Source of the DNA: CAZAYP01 sp964489425 [NCBI: uncultured Verrucomicrobiota bacterium]
Lineage (GTDB): Bacteria > Verrucomicrobiota > Kiritimatiellia > RZYC01
Length of the DNA stretch: 18,113 nucleotides
Reading direction: 5' to 3'
NCBI GenBank assembly: GCA_964489425.1
Contig: CAZAYP010000092.1
Span: forward strand, 1-18,113
A program made the translations under genes and the position numbers. Of the stretch, positions 7,117 to 15,057 are shown one piece after another. Each line of letters starts with the position of its first letter. Position 1 is the stretch's first letter. The notes below the pieces were generated by a model. It ran no database searches and was not told where the DNA came from. It saw only the letters and a list, made by a program, of their open reading frames with translations.

Positions 7117-8820
7117 TGGTTCCTTGTGGTCGCGGCCCAGCGGCGTGGTCAAACCGTCCGGCCCGTTGTTGCGCGTCAGGATGTTGGCGATCTCCGTGGC
7201 CATGCTGTTGCAGGCGGCCATCAGGTCAGCGGTGCGACCCAGGCGCTGCTCCACCACGCCAAGGATCTCGCTGCTTTCGGTGTCCACAACCCGCAGCATG
7301 ACCTGGTCGCTGCCGCCCCGGTACACCACGACGCCTTCCAGCAGGAAGCTGGCCGGCATGAGGCGGCCGACGCGCAGGGCGAGGTCGTCGCGGGCCATGG
7401 ACGACGCGCCAAGATCCATTTCCTGCAGCAGGTTGGCGATCTCCGCGCGCTCCACCACCGTGACCCGGCCCTGCGTCTTGAGCGCCGCGGTCAGGCCCAT
7501 GCGGAGCAGGATGGCCGTGGATTCCGCGGAGGTCGTGTCTTCCAGGCTGTCCGGGCCCATGCAGGCGAGAATCCGCGGCCGGGCCGATGTTGCCGCAGGG
7601 TCGCCCCCCGGCGCGGCGGCGGCCTTGCGCTGCTCGAGCCGCGCGATCAGGTCGCGCAGTCGGTCGTAGTCGGCATTGCCCGTGGGTTGCGCCAGGCAGC
7701 CGGCCACGGCCCGGGCCAGCGGGTCGTCCGGCGCCGCCCGCAACACCTGTTGAACCACCCGGCCGGCCGCGTTGGTTGCGCCCTGGTCGAACAGCAGCGC
7801 GGCGTCGCCCAAGGCGGCGCGTGGCGGCTCCGGCCGGGCCGTAGCCGCCGCCACGGGCGTTGACTCTCCCCCGCGACCCCAGGCGGCCGGGGTCATGCCG
7901 CTGTCGGTATACAAGTTGGTGGCGGCATCGGCGCTGGCCAGGAACACGAACTCGCCGCCCGCATCCGAGGCCACTTGGAGCGTGCCCATGCGCGGCATCT
8001 GGCCGGTCAGGGCGCTGACCTTGTCGCGGAGCCGCACGCCGATCTCGCTGGCCGAGATGACGGGTTGCTCCGGGTGGGCCAAGATGTTGAGCAGGGCTTG
8101 GGCGAAAATGCTGTGGTTTTTGCCGGTGTCCGCCACGGGTTCCAGGTCGCCGCTGGTGATCAGGTAGCGCGACGGCCGGAGCAGGGCCTGGGCGTACCAG
8201 CGCATGGATTCCTGTTTGCCCGGGCGCAGGTCGCTGCCCCGGAACAGGGCGCCGCTGTAGCAGGAATCGGCCATGACCAGGACGTGCCGCGCCTCCGAGG
8301 CGCCAATCATCTTGAGGAGCATGGAGTTCCAGATCCAGTCCTGCTTGGCGCCACGGTCGCCGATCCGCCGCCGGGCATCCGCGGGGATCCAGAACCCTTC
8401 GGTCATGTCCTGGTCAAAAAATCCATGGCCGGCAAAATAGAGCAGGATGGCGTCATCGGCCGTGGCCTGGGACAACACGTTGTCCAACTCCGCCACGATC
8501 CCGTTGCGCGTAGCCAGCTCATCGCACAGCAAGGTCACGTCAAACCCGTACTGGTCTTGCAGCAGCCGGGCCATGGACTCGGCGTCCGCGCGCGCGGTCA
8601 CCAGGTTGTCCCAGCCGGCGGGCGGCGGCTGCTCGTAGCGGTTGATGCCAATGACCACGGCCTTGTAGCGCGGCACCACGTTCGTGGCCCTGGAAAATTC
8701 GCCGCCGGCCAACGCGTCGCCGTGGGTTTGCGCGCCGGCCGGGGTCAAGGCCGCCAGCCCGCAAGCTGTTGCCAAAAGCCAGGCGCCACGAAAAACCGTC
8801 CATCTTGGGTTAACGCGCAT
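7114..8820 (-). CDS. Exported caspase-family (C14) protease fused to a CsgG/LpoB-like domain
   Basis: The protein is 568 aa with a Sec signal peptide at 1-30 (WLLATACGLAAL, cut after PAGA). A caspase-like p20 domain spans about 50-295. It starts at YKAVVIGINRY and has the catalytic His132 in LLYFAGHG and Cys187 in ADSCYSGAL, both intact. A Pro/Ala-rich linker with a short helical or TPR-like stretch (about 335-380) follows. The C-terminal domain (about 415-550) has a VTVVERAEIANLL motif followed by ALRVGRLMPASFLLEG, the pattern seen in CsgG and LpoB-type periplasmic proteins. The protease should therefore act in the periplasm or at the envelope. The start at 8820 overlaps the lipoprotein gene by 11 bp, and the 506-aa gene starts 37 bp downstream. 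Caspase-like proteases of clan CD in bacteria often cut after basic residues; the specificity here is not known. Confidence 0.9.
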   Translation of the reverse strand: MRVNPRWTVFRGAWLLATACGLAALTPAGAQTHGDALAGGEFSRATNVVPRYKAVVIGINRYEQPPPAGWDNLVTARADAESMARLLQDQYGFDVTLLCDELATRNGIVAELDNVLSQATADDAILLYFAGHGFFDQDMTEGFWIPADARRRIGDRGAKQDWIWNSMLLKMIGASEARHVLVMADSCYSGALFRGSDLRPGKQESMRWYAQALLRPSRYLITSGDLEPVADTGKNHSIFAQALLNILAHPEQPVISASEIGVRLRDKVSALTGQMPRMGTLQVASDAGGEFVFLASADAATNLYTDSGMTPAAWGRGGESTPVAAATARPEPPRAALGDAALLFDQGATNAAGRVVQQVLRAAPDDPLARAVAGCLAQPTGNADYDRLRDLIARLEQRKAAAAPGGDPAATSARPRILACMGPDSLEDTTSAESTAILLRMGLTAALKTQGRVTVVERAEIANLLQEMDLGASSMARDDLALRVGRLMPASFLLEGVVVYRGGSDQVMLRVVDTESSEILGVVEQRLGRTADLMAACNSMATEIANILTRNNGPDGLTTPLGRDHKEP

Positions 8821-10882
8821 AAATGAAGTCTCCTGCTTGCAGTATCTTCGTGGCCGCGGGCGGGTCCGCGGCGGCCACGCCGCGGTCCGGCATGACCCGC
8901 TCCACCCTGAGCCGAACGGGTTGATCGCGATACGAACGCAACTGTCCGGCCTGGGGCCGGTCCTGGCCGGGTTCCGGGGCGGCGACCACGAACTGGGTCC
9001 CGGCGCGCACGCCTTGCTGCGCCCCGGCGTCGATGGTGGCGGCTTCCGGATCCATGGCCAGGATTTTGCCTTCCACGAGCGGGAACGCCTGCTCGATTTT
9101 CATGACCAGGCCCGCGACCTGGTACGCCTGGTCTGCGGCCGCGTCCGCGCAGTACACGTTTTCCGAGCACAGGATTTCTCCGGCGCCGGTTTCGACCACT
9201 TGGGCGCAGACGGCCGTGCCCTCGCTGTCCGGCCGCAGGGACACCATGAGCAGCAGCTCCGCGGGGAACAGGCGCCCGATGCGCAGGGCCGTGGCCCGCA
9301 CCTCGTCCGCCAGCACCGAGGCGCTGATCTCCTGCTCGCGCAGGATGTCGTCCCATCCGCCGGCGCGCTCCAGCAGGCGGAACCGGGGCGGGGGCTGGAG
9401 GATCTCTTTTTTGAGCTGGAACCGGAGGGTCTCGGCGCCGGCCGGGTCAGCCTGCCGCGCTTCCGGCGCGGGCATGGCCAGGGTCAGGCGGTGCTCCGCG
9501 GCCAGGAACGCCGGCGCGCGCCGCACAATGGCCAGCGCCTTGCGCGTCTCGTTGCCGGCCATGTCCCGGGCGGCGATGACGAAGCGGTTGGTGCCCGGCT
9601 CCAGCAGCAGGCGCCGCTCGAACCGGTACTGGACCGCTTCCCCGGCAAACTCCCGCGGCAGCAGCTCTTCGCCGTTGATCGTGATGCCCGCCAATCCGCC
9701 GCCGTCGGCCGCGGTGCCGTCCAGGGCGTACTCCTCGTCAAACACCTCGGCGGTTCCGACGGTGCCGGACAGGTTCAGGTACGGCCGCATGGCGTCCGCC
9801 GCCGCCCGCGGCGCCGTAGCCGCCATATCGGTCGCCAGCGCCGCCCGCGGGTCTTGCAGCAGCCCCGCGGTGGCCTGGATCTCGGCCAACAAGCCGGGAT
9901 CCGCAATGAAGCGCAGTTGGTTGCCGGCGCGGTCGGCCGCAAGCACCAGGCTGGCGGCGCCGGGCGCCAGCACCAGCGTAAATTCCGCCTGCCGGCCGCC
10001 GTCCGCGGGCAGGATGCGTTGCGATTGCCCGTCCACCACAAGGCTGGCGAGGGCAAAATCGTCGCGGCACACCCCGGCAATGCGCCACCCGGCGCCGGCC
10101 GGCTGCACGTTGGTGACGATGATTTCCGGGGCTTGCCAGTCCGCCATGACCAGGAGGTTGGTGGCCGCTCGCGCGCCGCGCAGGTCCTCGGCCGCGACCG
10201 CGATGGTGTTGGCGCCGGGCTGCAAATCCACGGAGGCGGAGAACATGACCATGGGTTCGGCCACCTCGATGAACATCCGCCATGCCCCCACGCAGACCTC
10301 GCGCACCAGGGCGTCCGCCTGCGCGCTGCCCGCGACCTGCAGGCGGCGGGTCATGGCCCACGCGGCCGGCGGCGGCGCGTCCAGCTTGATGTTGGGCGGC
10401 GGCGCGTCCTGGCGCACCAGCCGGGCCCGAACCTGGTTGAGATAATATTTGGCGCGGCCGCTGGGCGTCTGGCGCAGGGACGTTTCAAGGCTTTTTTCGG
10501 CCGCGGGATAATCGCCCAGGCGGTACAGGCAGACCCCGAGCTCGCGGTGGGGAAAATAGTCGTCGATAAAGTGCACGCCGTAAGTGCGGGCGCGCCACAC
10601 GTCGCGGTCGAACCCGTAGCGCGCGCCAGGCTCGACGCCCAGGGCGATTTTCAGGTCGGCGCGGGCTTCGGCGAACCGTCCTTGCTGCATCCTTGCGCCG
10701 GCGCGCTGGTAGTAGGTCCACCAGTTCTGCGACCGGAGGTCATCGCCGTCAACGGCCGGGCCGGTGCGGTGAGATACGCAGCCGGCGGCCAGCGCCAAGG
10801 CTGCGCCAAGCATCACAACAGGGTGGACTGTCCCGCGCACGGTCCGGTTCCGCAGCCGTGCCCGTTGCTTGTCAAAGGTCAC
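8810..10882 (-). CDS. Lipoprotein with TPR, Ig-like, CsgG/LpoB-like and FlgT-like C-terminal regions
   Basis: The protein is 690 aa and starts at GTG (10882). A lipoprotein signal ends in LAAGC with lipidated Cys35. TPR-like helices lie at about 53-155 (Gln-Gly-Arg-Phe-Ala-Glu-Ala and LGDYPAAEKSLETSL). Two Ig-like/glucodextranase-B-like domains follow at about 200-320 and 370-455, each with the 'PGxNxxxxAAxDxxG' turn. A CsgG/LpoB-like region lies at about 485-600 (FRLLERAGGWDDIL, ALRIGRLFPAELLL), and a FlgT C-terminal-like beta barrel at about 604-690 (GKILAMD.., GVRAGTQF). The CsgG-like part mirrors the one in the caspase gene next to it. The gene overlaps its upstream and downstream neighbours by 11 bp each, which suggests translational coupling. 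It is likely anchored to the outer membrane, perhaps as a sensor or partner of the caspase. Domain calls for the CsgG and FlgT parts rest on motif memory and are moderate. Confidence 0.85.
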   Translation of the reverse strand: MTFDKQRARLRNRTVRGTVHPVVMLGAALALAAGCVSHRTGPAVDGDDLRSQNWWTYYQRAGARMQQGRFAEARADLKIALGVEPGARYGFDRDVWRARTYGVHFIDDYFPHRELGVCLYRLGDYPAAEKSLETSLRQTPSGRAKYYLNQVRARLVRQDAPPPNIKLDAPPPAAWAMTRRLQVAGSAQADALVREVCVGAWRMFIEVAEPMVMFSASVDLQPGANTIAVAAEDLRGARAATNLLVMADWQAPEIIVTNVQPAGAGWRIAGVCRDDFALASLVVDGQSQRILPADGGRQAEFTLVLAPGAASLVLAADRAGNQLRFIADPGLLAEIQATAGLLQDPRAALATDMAATAPRAAADAMRPYLNLSGTVGTAEVFDEEYALDGTAADGGGLAGITINGEELLPREFAGEAVQYRFERRLLLEPGTNRFVIAARDMAGNETRKALAIVRRAPAFLAAEHRLTLAMPAPEARQADPAGAETLRFQLKKEILQPPPRFRLLERAGGWDDILREQEISASVLADEVRATALRIGRLFPAELLLMVSLRPDSEGTAVCAQVVETGAGEILCSENVYCADAAADQAYQVAGLVMKIEQAFPLVEGKILAMDPEAATIDAGAQQGVRAGTQFVVAAPEPGQDRPQAGQLRSYRDQPVRLRVERVMPDRGVAAADPPAATKILQAGDFIYAR

Positions 10883-11621
10883 GCGGTCCTGCCGCCGGCC
10901 CGGTGGCCAGCCGCTCGGCCATGGCTTGGGCGATTTCCGCCACCTGCGGCGGCAACGGGCGGCTGAGATCGATGTGGTCGGATACCGCCACGGTGGTTCC
11001 GTTCAGGGTGCCGGTCAGGTCGGCATTCAGCACGACCATGGGCGGCGGCATCTCGCGCCACTCCACCGCCACCTGCCAGCGCACCGGGCGGATGACTTTC
11101 TGCAGCCACGGGCGGCGGGCGCGGTACTCAAAATATTGCCGCTGCAACTCGGACCGCAGCAGCAGGTCGCACTCCAGCACCTGCTGGGATACCGTGGTTG
11201 ACTTGGCGGACCCGTCGCGGTAGCTGGCGGCGAGGAACCCGGACGGCTGGATGATGATCTGCGATGTTTGCTGGTTGTACAGGCCAAGCGCCACCAGCAG
11301 GCTGGCGGCCAGGGCCAGGAAGCCGCCGACCGCCTGCGTGCGGCGGCTGGGGAAGCGAAGGGTTGGCACGCTGCCCGCCTTGCTGCTGGCCCGTCCGCCA
11401 GGGATCTCGTGCTCCAGCGCGGTCAGGATGCGCTCCGCGACGTCCTGCCCGTGCTGGTCTTTTTCCGCCAGCGCTTCACGCACCAGCAGGTGAAATTCTT
11501 GCTCACGTTCCAGTTCGGTGCGCAACCCGGCATCCTGGGTCAATCGCGTCTCGAACGCCTCCCGCTCTGCCGGCGGCAACTGCTGGTGCAGGTACAACCA
11601 TATTTGTTCAATTTTATCCAT
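10872..11621 (-). CDS. Single-pass membrane protein, probable anti-sigma factor without zinc motif
   Basis: The protein is 249 aa. The N-terminal part (1-95) is predicted cytoplasmic and helical (WLYLHQQLPPAEREAFETRL), a pattern common in anti-sigma factors of ECF systems. One transmembrane segment lies at about 97-115 (AVGGFLALAASLLVALGLY). The C-terminal 130 residues would be periplasmic. The classical zinc-binding HxxxCxxC motif is absent; the only Cys is in the periplasmic part. The gene sits 22 bp after the sigma gene and overlaps the lipoprotein gene by 11 bp. Its position and layout suggest that it holds the sigma factor inactive at the membrane until a periplasmic signal arrives. That role is inferred, not shown by a conserved domain. 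Confidence 0.75.
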   Translation of the reverse strand: MDKIEQIWLYLHQQLPPAEREAFETRLTQDAGLRTELEREQEFHLLVREALAEKDQHGQDVAERILTALEHEIPGGRASSKAGSVPTLRFPSRRTQAVGGFLALAASLLVALGLYNQQTSQIIIQPSGFLAASYRDGSAKSTTVSQQVLECDLLLRSELQRQYFEYRARRPWLQKVIRPVRWQVAVEWREMPPPMVVLNADLTGTLNGTTVAVSDHIDLSRPLPPQVAEIAQAMAERLATGPAAGPRDL

Positions 11622-11643
11622 GGTTCTCTGGTCTCTGCACCCA

Positions 11644-12258
11644 TTAGTCGTGCGAAAGTGAAAAATCTTCCCGACTCAGCGCTTGTTCTTCAAAATAGTT
11701 TCGCAGCTTGCGCAAACAGCGGGCCAGCCGGGTGCCAACGGTGCTGATGTTGATGCCCAGGTCCGCGGCCATGGTTTGATAGCTTTGTTTTTCGTAATAG
11801 AACCGGCGGATAACCTGCCGGCAGGCTTCTTCAAATTCCGCCAGCGCCAGGCGCACCAGGCGCTTCTGCTCGTCGCGCACAATGTCGCGGATGGGGCAAT
11901 AGCCCTCGTTGGCCGCAAGGGTGGGCTGGTTGTCGAGCGCCGGCCCACCGTGGTGGCGCCGGGGCTCGGTCACGATTAGTTTGCGCTGGCGGATCTGGCG
12001 CCGCACTTCGTCAATGCACTTGTACACGCAAATCCGCTTGATGAACAAGTCCAGCGGGCACTGGCCATCGAATGTGTCCAGCGCCCGGAGCAGGTGCTCG
12101 CGGATGGTCTGGGCAACATCCCGCCGCACCTGGTCGTCGAACTGCCATTTTTTCCAGGCGACCACGGTGACGATCAGTTCGTCGTGGCTGGCAACGATTT
12201 CGCCTGCCGGTGCGGACCGTCCGGCTCCTGGTTGTGAGATGTCTTCTCCGGCCGTCAT
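11644..12258 (-). CDS. ECF-type RNA polymerase sigma factor
   Basis: The protein is 204 aa from the ATG at 12258. Region 2 spans about 25-95 (LDLFIKRICVYKCIDEVRR matches the usual FRAWLYRIARNLCIDELRR pattern). Region 4 spans about 130-190 with a helix-turn-helix (YQTMAADLGINISTVGTRLAR). There is no region 1 or 3, and the length is normal for the ECF group. A TTG at 12285 would add nine residues (total 213 aa), but they have no conserved character, so I prefer the ATG. Neither start has a clear Shine-Dalgarno sequence. It is the first gene of the block and probably directs transcription of this operon, perhaps including itself. The FadL-like gene diverges from the same intergenic region and could be part of the regulon. 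Sigma identity is firm; the target promoter is unknown. Confidence 0.88.
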   Translation of the reverse strand: MTAGEDISQPGAGRSAPAGEIVASHDELIVTVVAWKKWQFDDQVRRDVAQTIREHLLRALDTFDGQCPLDLFIKRICVYKCIDEVRRQIRQRKLIVTEPRRHHGGPALDNQPTLAANEGYCPIRDIVRDEQKRLVRLALAEFEEACRQVIRRFYYEKQSYQTMAADLGINISTVGTRLARCLRKLRNYFEEQALSREDFSLSHD

Positions 12259-12417
12259 ATGAAGCGCAAGGCAAGTGGCTGGCAAGGGACGGCGTGGAAC
12301 GATCGTCTAGCCAGATGGTGGTCATTCATATTTGGCTACACCCTAGATAAATACGCCAGCCGACGTCAAGATTTTATTAGACAACCGGCGCCATCTCGCC
12401 TACTTTGATCGAGGACC
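12259..12417. promoter_or_regulatory. Divergent promoter region between the sigma operon and the FadL-like gene
   Basis: This is 159 bp with AT-richer patches (around 12325-12352 and 12369-12382) in an otherwise GC-rich window. On the minus strand a TTGACG lies at plus 12369-12364, but no convincing -10 follows at 16-18 bp. On the plus strand, GAGG at about 12410 lies only 3 bases before the FadL-like ATG. Both promoters must lie here if the block is one operon. I cannot name boxes with confidence. Confidence 0.45.
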
Positions 12418-14271
12418 ATGACCCCGCAAATAAAAGGCATTGATGGAACGTCTGGCGGTTTTCCCTCATCCCCATGGTCTGCTCGCTTTTCCCTGCCAGT
12501 GCGGGCCGTCATTGCCGCGGCCGCGATCCTTGCGGTGGTCGTGCCTGTGGCCAGGGCCGGGCAAATGGTCTTGCCCACACCCATGGGCAACGTGGTCATG
12601 GACATCAGCAGCGTGGGGCCGGCTGGCGACCTGATCCAGCCGCAGCCGCCCCAGGCCACGGAAATCAGGGCACCCAGCATTTTTTCCGCCCCGTTGCCCA
12701 GCGGGTCGGGCGCTCGCGCCCTGGGCCTCGCCGGGGCGTTCACGGCCCTGGCTGACGACGCCACGGCCGCGTCGTGGAACCCGGCCGGCCTGACCCAGCT
12801 CGAGGAACCTGAAGTGTCGGCCGTGATGCGTTACCAGTACGAAGAGCAGCGGCATTTTTCCGGGGATTCGTCGCTGGAGGTCGGCCGCGACAACTTCGAT
12901 GCGCTGAAACTGAACTATTTCAGCGCCGTGTACCCGTTCCGCTGGCAGCAACGCAACTTCTGTGTGTCGGCCAATTACCAGGAAGCCTATGATTTCAGGC
13001 AGGAGTTCCATGCGGATATGCGGCAGGCTTCCACGGGCAGCGGGTTCCTGAGCGATGAGGCGGTGTTCACGGAGCGGCAGGTGGACCATTACGCGAACGC
13101 CCAGGGCGAGATGACCGTGGTAAAAGACCTAACCACGCGCACCCGCACCGAGATCCAGCAGGCCCTCAACCAAAGCGTCGTCTCGGATATCCAGTTCAGC
13201 CAGCAAGGCGTTATCAGCGCCCTGACCCCGTCGTTCGCCGTCAACCTGACGCCCCGGTGGGCGGTCGGCCTGTCCGTGAATTTTTATCGCGACGACTGGC
13301 TGGACGGCGCGGGCATATCCTCCCAAACCCGGGCGCAGTACGATGGCACCACGGCCAGCCGGAGCAACGTCCGCACCACGCGCGTGACCACCGGCACCTA
13401 CGAGTACGAGGGCGTGGCGCGGATCCGCACCAACGAGGTCATTGATATTGGCGGCACCAATGTGGTGATTCCCATCGAGGTGGACCTGCCGTTCAGCGCG
13501 TCCGGCAAGGTGGACCCGCAGCGCGAGGTGTCTGCGGATGGCGGCGCCCAGGGGCTGTACGTGACCGGCGGATACGAGGAGGACAACCAGTACTCGGACC
13601 TGTCCGGCGTCAATGCCACGCTGGGAACCATGCTGACCCTCAACCAGTACCTCAGTCTGGGGCTGAACGTGGACCTGCCATGGACCGCGCAGGGCCGGCA
13701 GCAAAAAACCGTCCGGAACAAGGTGCGCACGTACGACGCCACCCGCCAGCGCCTGCTGGACGAGCAAACCTCGGAAACCGTCACGCGCAAGGATATCGAG
13801 TTTACGTTCCCGCTCTCCTGCGCGCTGGGTGCCGTGGCCCGGTGGAACAACCTGTTCTACAGCACGCTGGACGTCAGCCAGACGCGCTGGTCGGATTTCT
13901 CGTTCAAGGCCGAGGGCGAGAACCGGATCAACCCCATCAACGGCCAGGACCATGGGTCGCAGCCGCCGGACGATTGCTGGGCCGTGCGCCTGGGGTCAGA
14001 GTATCTCCTGGTCCAGTCGGCCACGGAAATCCCGCTGCGGGGCGGCCTGGCCTGGGAGCAACAGCCCGCCGGCGGCGCGCCGGACGAGTACTGGACCTGC
14101 GCGCTGGGCGCCGGATTGAACCTGGGCCGGGAACCGACGCGGTTCGTCATTGATTTGGCGTACGCATTCACCTTTGGCCATGACGTGCTGGGCAGCCTGG
14201 TGCCGGACCGGGATATCCAGACCGATGTGTACAAGCACCAGGTTTATCTGTCGGGCATCTGGCAGTTTTGA
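12418..14271 (+). CDS. FadL/OMPP1/TodX-like outer-membrane beta-barrel protein
   Basis: The protein is 617 aa. A long basic N-region precedes a signal peptide core at about 29-45 (VIAAAAILAVVVPVARA, cut after Ala47). The diagnostic stretch at 97-125 (SGARALGLAGAFTALADD, then NPAGL) matches the N-terminal plug/hatch motif of FadL and PorV-type proteins. The rest alternates short beta strands, and the chain ends in YLSGIWQF, an aromatic C-terminus typical of BAM substrates. At 617 aa it is longer than many family members (about 400-500), with large inserts around residues 180-370. The usual role is uptake of hydrophobic molecules across the outer membrane, but the ligand here cannot be told. 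A GTG at Val28 could be an alternative start. The gene is divergent from the sigma gene and may share its regulation. Confidence 0.85.
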   Translation: MTPQIKGIDGTSGGFPSSPWSARFSLPVRAVIAAAAILAVVVPVARAGQMVLPTPMGNVVMDISSVGPAGDLIQPQPPQATEIRAPSIFSAPLPSGSGARALGLAGAFTALADDATAASWNPAGLTQLEEPEVSAVMRYQYEEQRHFSGDSSLEVGRDNFDALKLNYFSAVYPFRWQQRNFCVSANYQEAYDFRQEFHADMRQASTGSGFLSDEAVFTERQVDHYANAQGEMTVVKDLTTRTRTEIQQALNQSVVSDIQFSQQGVISALTPSFAVNLTPRWAVGLSVNFYRDDWLDGAGISSQTRAQYDGTTASRSNVRTTRVTTGTYEYEGVARIRTNEVIDIGGTNVVIPIEVDLPFSASGKVDPQREVSADGGAQGLYVTGGYEEDNQYSDLSGVNATLGTMLTLNQYLSLGLNVDLPWTAQGRQQKTVRNKVRTYDATRQRLLDEQTSETVTRKDIEFTFPLSCALGAVARWNNLFYSTLDVSQTRWSDFSFKAEGENRINPINGQDHGSQPPDDCWAVRLGSEYLLVQSATEIPLRGGLAWEQQPAGGAPDEYWTCALGAGLNLGREPTRFVIDLAYAFTFGHDVLGSLVPDRDIQTDVYKHQVYLSGIWQF

Positions 14272-14280
14272 CGGCGTCAA
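14268..14280. other. Palindrome TTGACGGCGTCAA spanning both convergent stop codons
   Basis: This 13-bp perfect palindrome (arms TTGACG and CGTCAA around one base) contains the TGA of the FadL-like gene (14269-14271) and the TGA of the ThiF-like gene (14277-14279, minus strand). The convergent genes are only 5 bp apart. There is no T-tract on either side, so it does not look like a classical terminator. Confidence 0.6.
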
Positions 14281-15056
14281 TCGCGGTCGGGCGGCTTGCC
14301 GCACAGGGGGCAGCCGGGGTTGCGCTGGATGGGGATGTCGCGCAGCTTCATGGTCAGGATGTCGCACGTCAGCCAGCGGTTGGTCAGCAGGTCGCCGCAG
14401 CCCGCAATCCACTTGATGGCTTCCGCGGCCTGCACCGCGCCCAGGATGCCGGCGGCCGGCCCCAGCGGGCCCACGGGTCCCGGCCCGCCCCACAGGTCTT
14501 CCGGCGGCACCTCGCCAAACGTGCAGCGCAGGCAGGCGGTCTTGCCCGGGATGATGGTCAGGGCCTGGCCGCAATAGCGGGCAATGCCGGCGTGCGCATA
14601 CGGTTTGCGCGCCGCGAAGCAGGCGTCGGCAATGGTGAACTTGGAGGCAAACGTATCGCTGGCATCCACGATGAAATCGTACTGCGCCAGCAGGCTCGTG
14701 TCGGCGGCCGTGAACCGCCGCGGATGCAGCTCGACCGCCAGCCGGGGGTTGAGTGCCTTGAACCGTTCGGCCGCGGATTCCACCTTGGGCCGGCCCTGCT
14801 CCGCGGTGGTGTGGGCGATCTGCCGCTGCAGGTTGCTGACCTCCACGGTGTCGTCATCCATCAGGCCCAGCGTGCCCACGCCGGCGGCGGCCAGGTAGAA
14901 TCCGGCCGGCGATCCCAGCCCGCCGAGGCCGATGATCAGCACGCGCGCCTCGGCCAGCTTGGCCTGGCCGGCCGGGCCGATCTCCGGCAGGGCGATCTGG
15001 CGCGCGTAGCGGCGCGCGGTGTCGTCAGGGGCGGGCTGGGCGCGGCGGCGCGGCAT
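14277..15056 (-). CDS. ThiF/MoeB/HesA-family E1-like adenylyltransferase
   Basis: The protein is 259 aa from the ATG at 15056. It shows the ATP-binding IIGLGGLGSP loop (41-50), LMDDDTVEVSNLQRQ (65-79) with the conserved Asp and the RQ pair, and the DASD motif at 131-134. Structural zinc is likely bound by Cys175/Cys178 (CLRC) and Cys249/Cys252 (CPLC). This family adenylates the C-terminal Gly-Gly of ubiquitin-like sulfur carriers (ThiS, MoaD or similar) in thiamin, molybdopterin or cysteine/thioamide pathways. No carrier gene lies in the window, so the pathway is open. Longer in-frame sequence upstream to 15281 overlaps argS and has no family character. The start lies one base after the argS stop (TGACATG), with GGAG 10 bases upstream, indicating coupled expression. 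Confidence 0.9.
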   Translation of the reverse strand: MPRRRAQPAPDDTARRYARQIALPEIGPAGQAKLAEARVLIIGLGGLGSPAGFYLAAAGVGTLGLMDDDTVEVSNLQRQIAHTTAEQGRPKVESAAERFKALNPRLAVELHPRRFTAADTSLLAQYDFIVDASDTFASKFTIADACFAARKPYAHAGIARYCGQALTIIPGKTACLRCTFGEVPPEDLWGGPGPVGPLGPAAGILGAVQAAEAIKWIAGCGDLLTNRWLTCDILTMKLRDIPIQRNPGCPLCGKPPDRD

Positions 15057-15057
15057 G

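Noticed and set aside
7114-8820. Caspase as a lipoprotein through Cys20 (LLATAC)
   Set aside because: The box is weak (Ala at -3) and the hydrophobic core before it is too short; ordinary Sec cleavage after Ala30 fits better.
8684-10966. Plus-strand open frame of 760 aa opposite the lipoprotein gene
   Set aside because: Same reason: Gly/Arg/His-rich low-information sequence antisense to a clear lipoprotein gene.
12259-12285. TTG start adding nine residues to the sigma factor
   Set aside because: No Shine-Dalgarno and no conserved residues in the extra part; ATG 12258 is preferred, though not proven.
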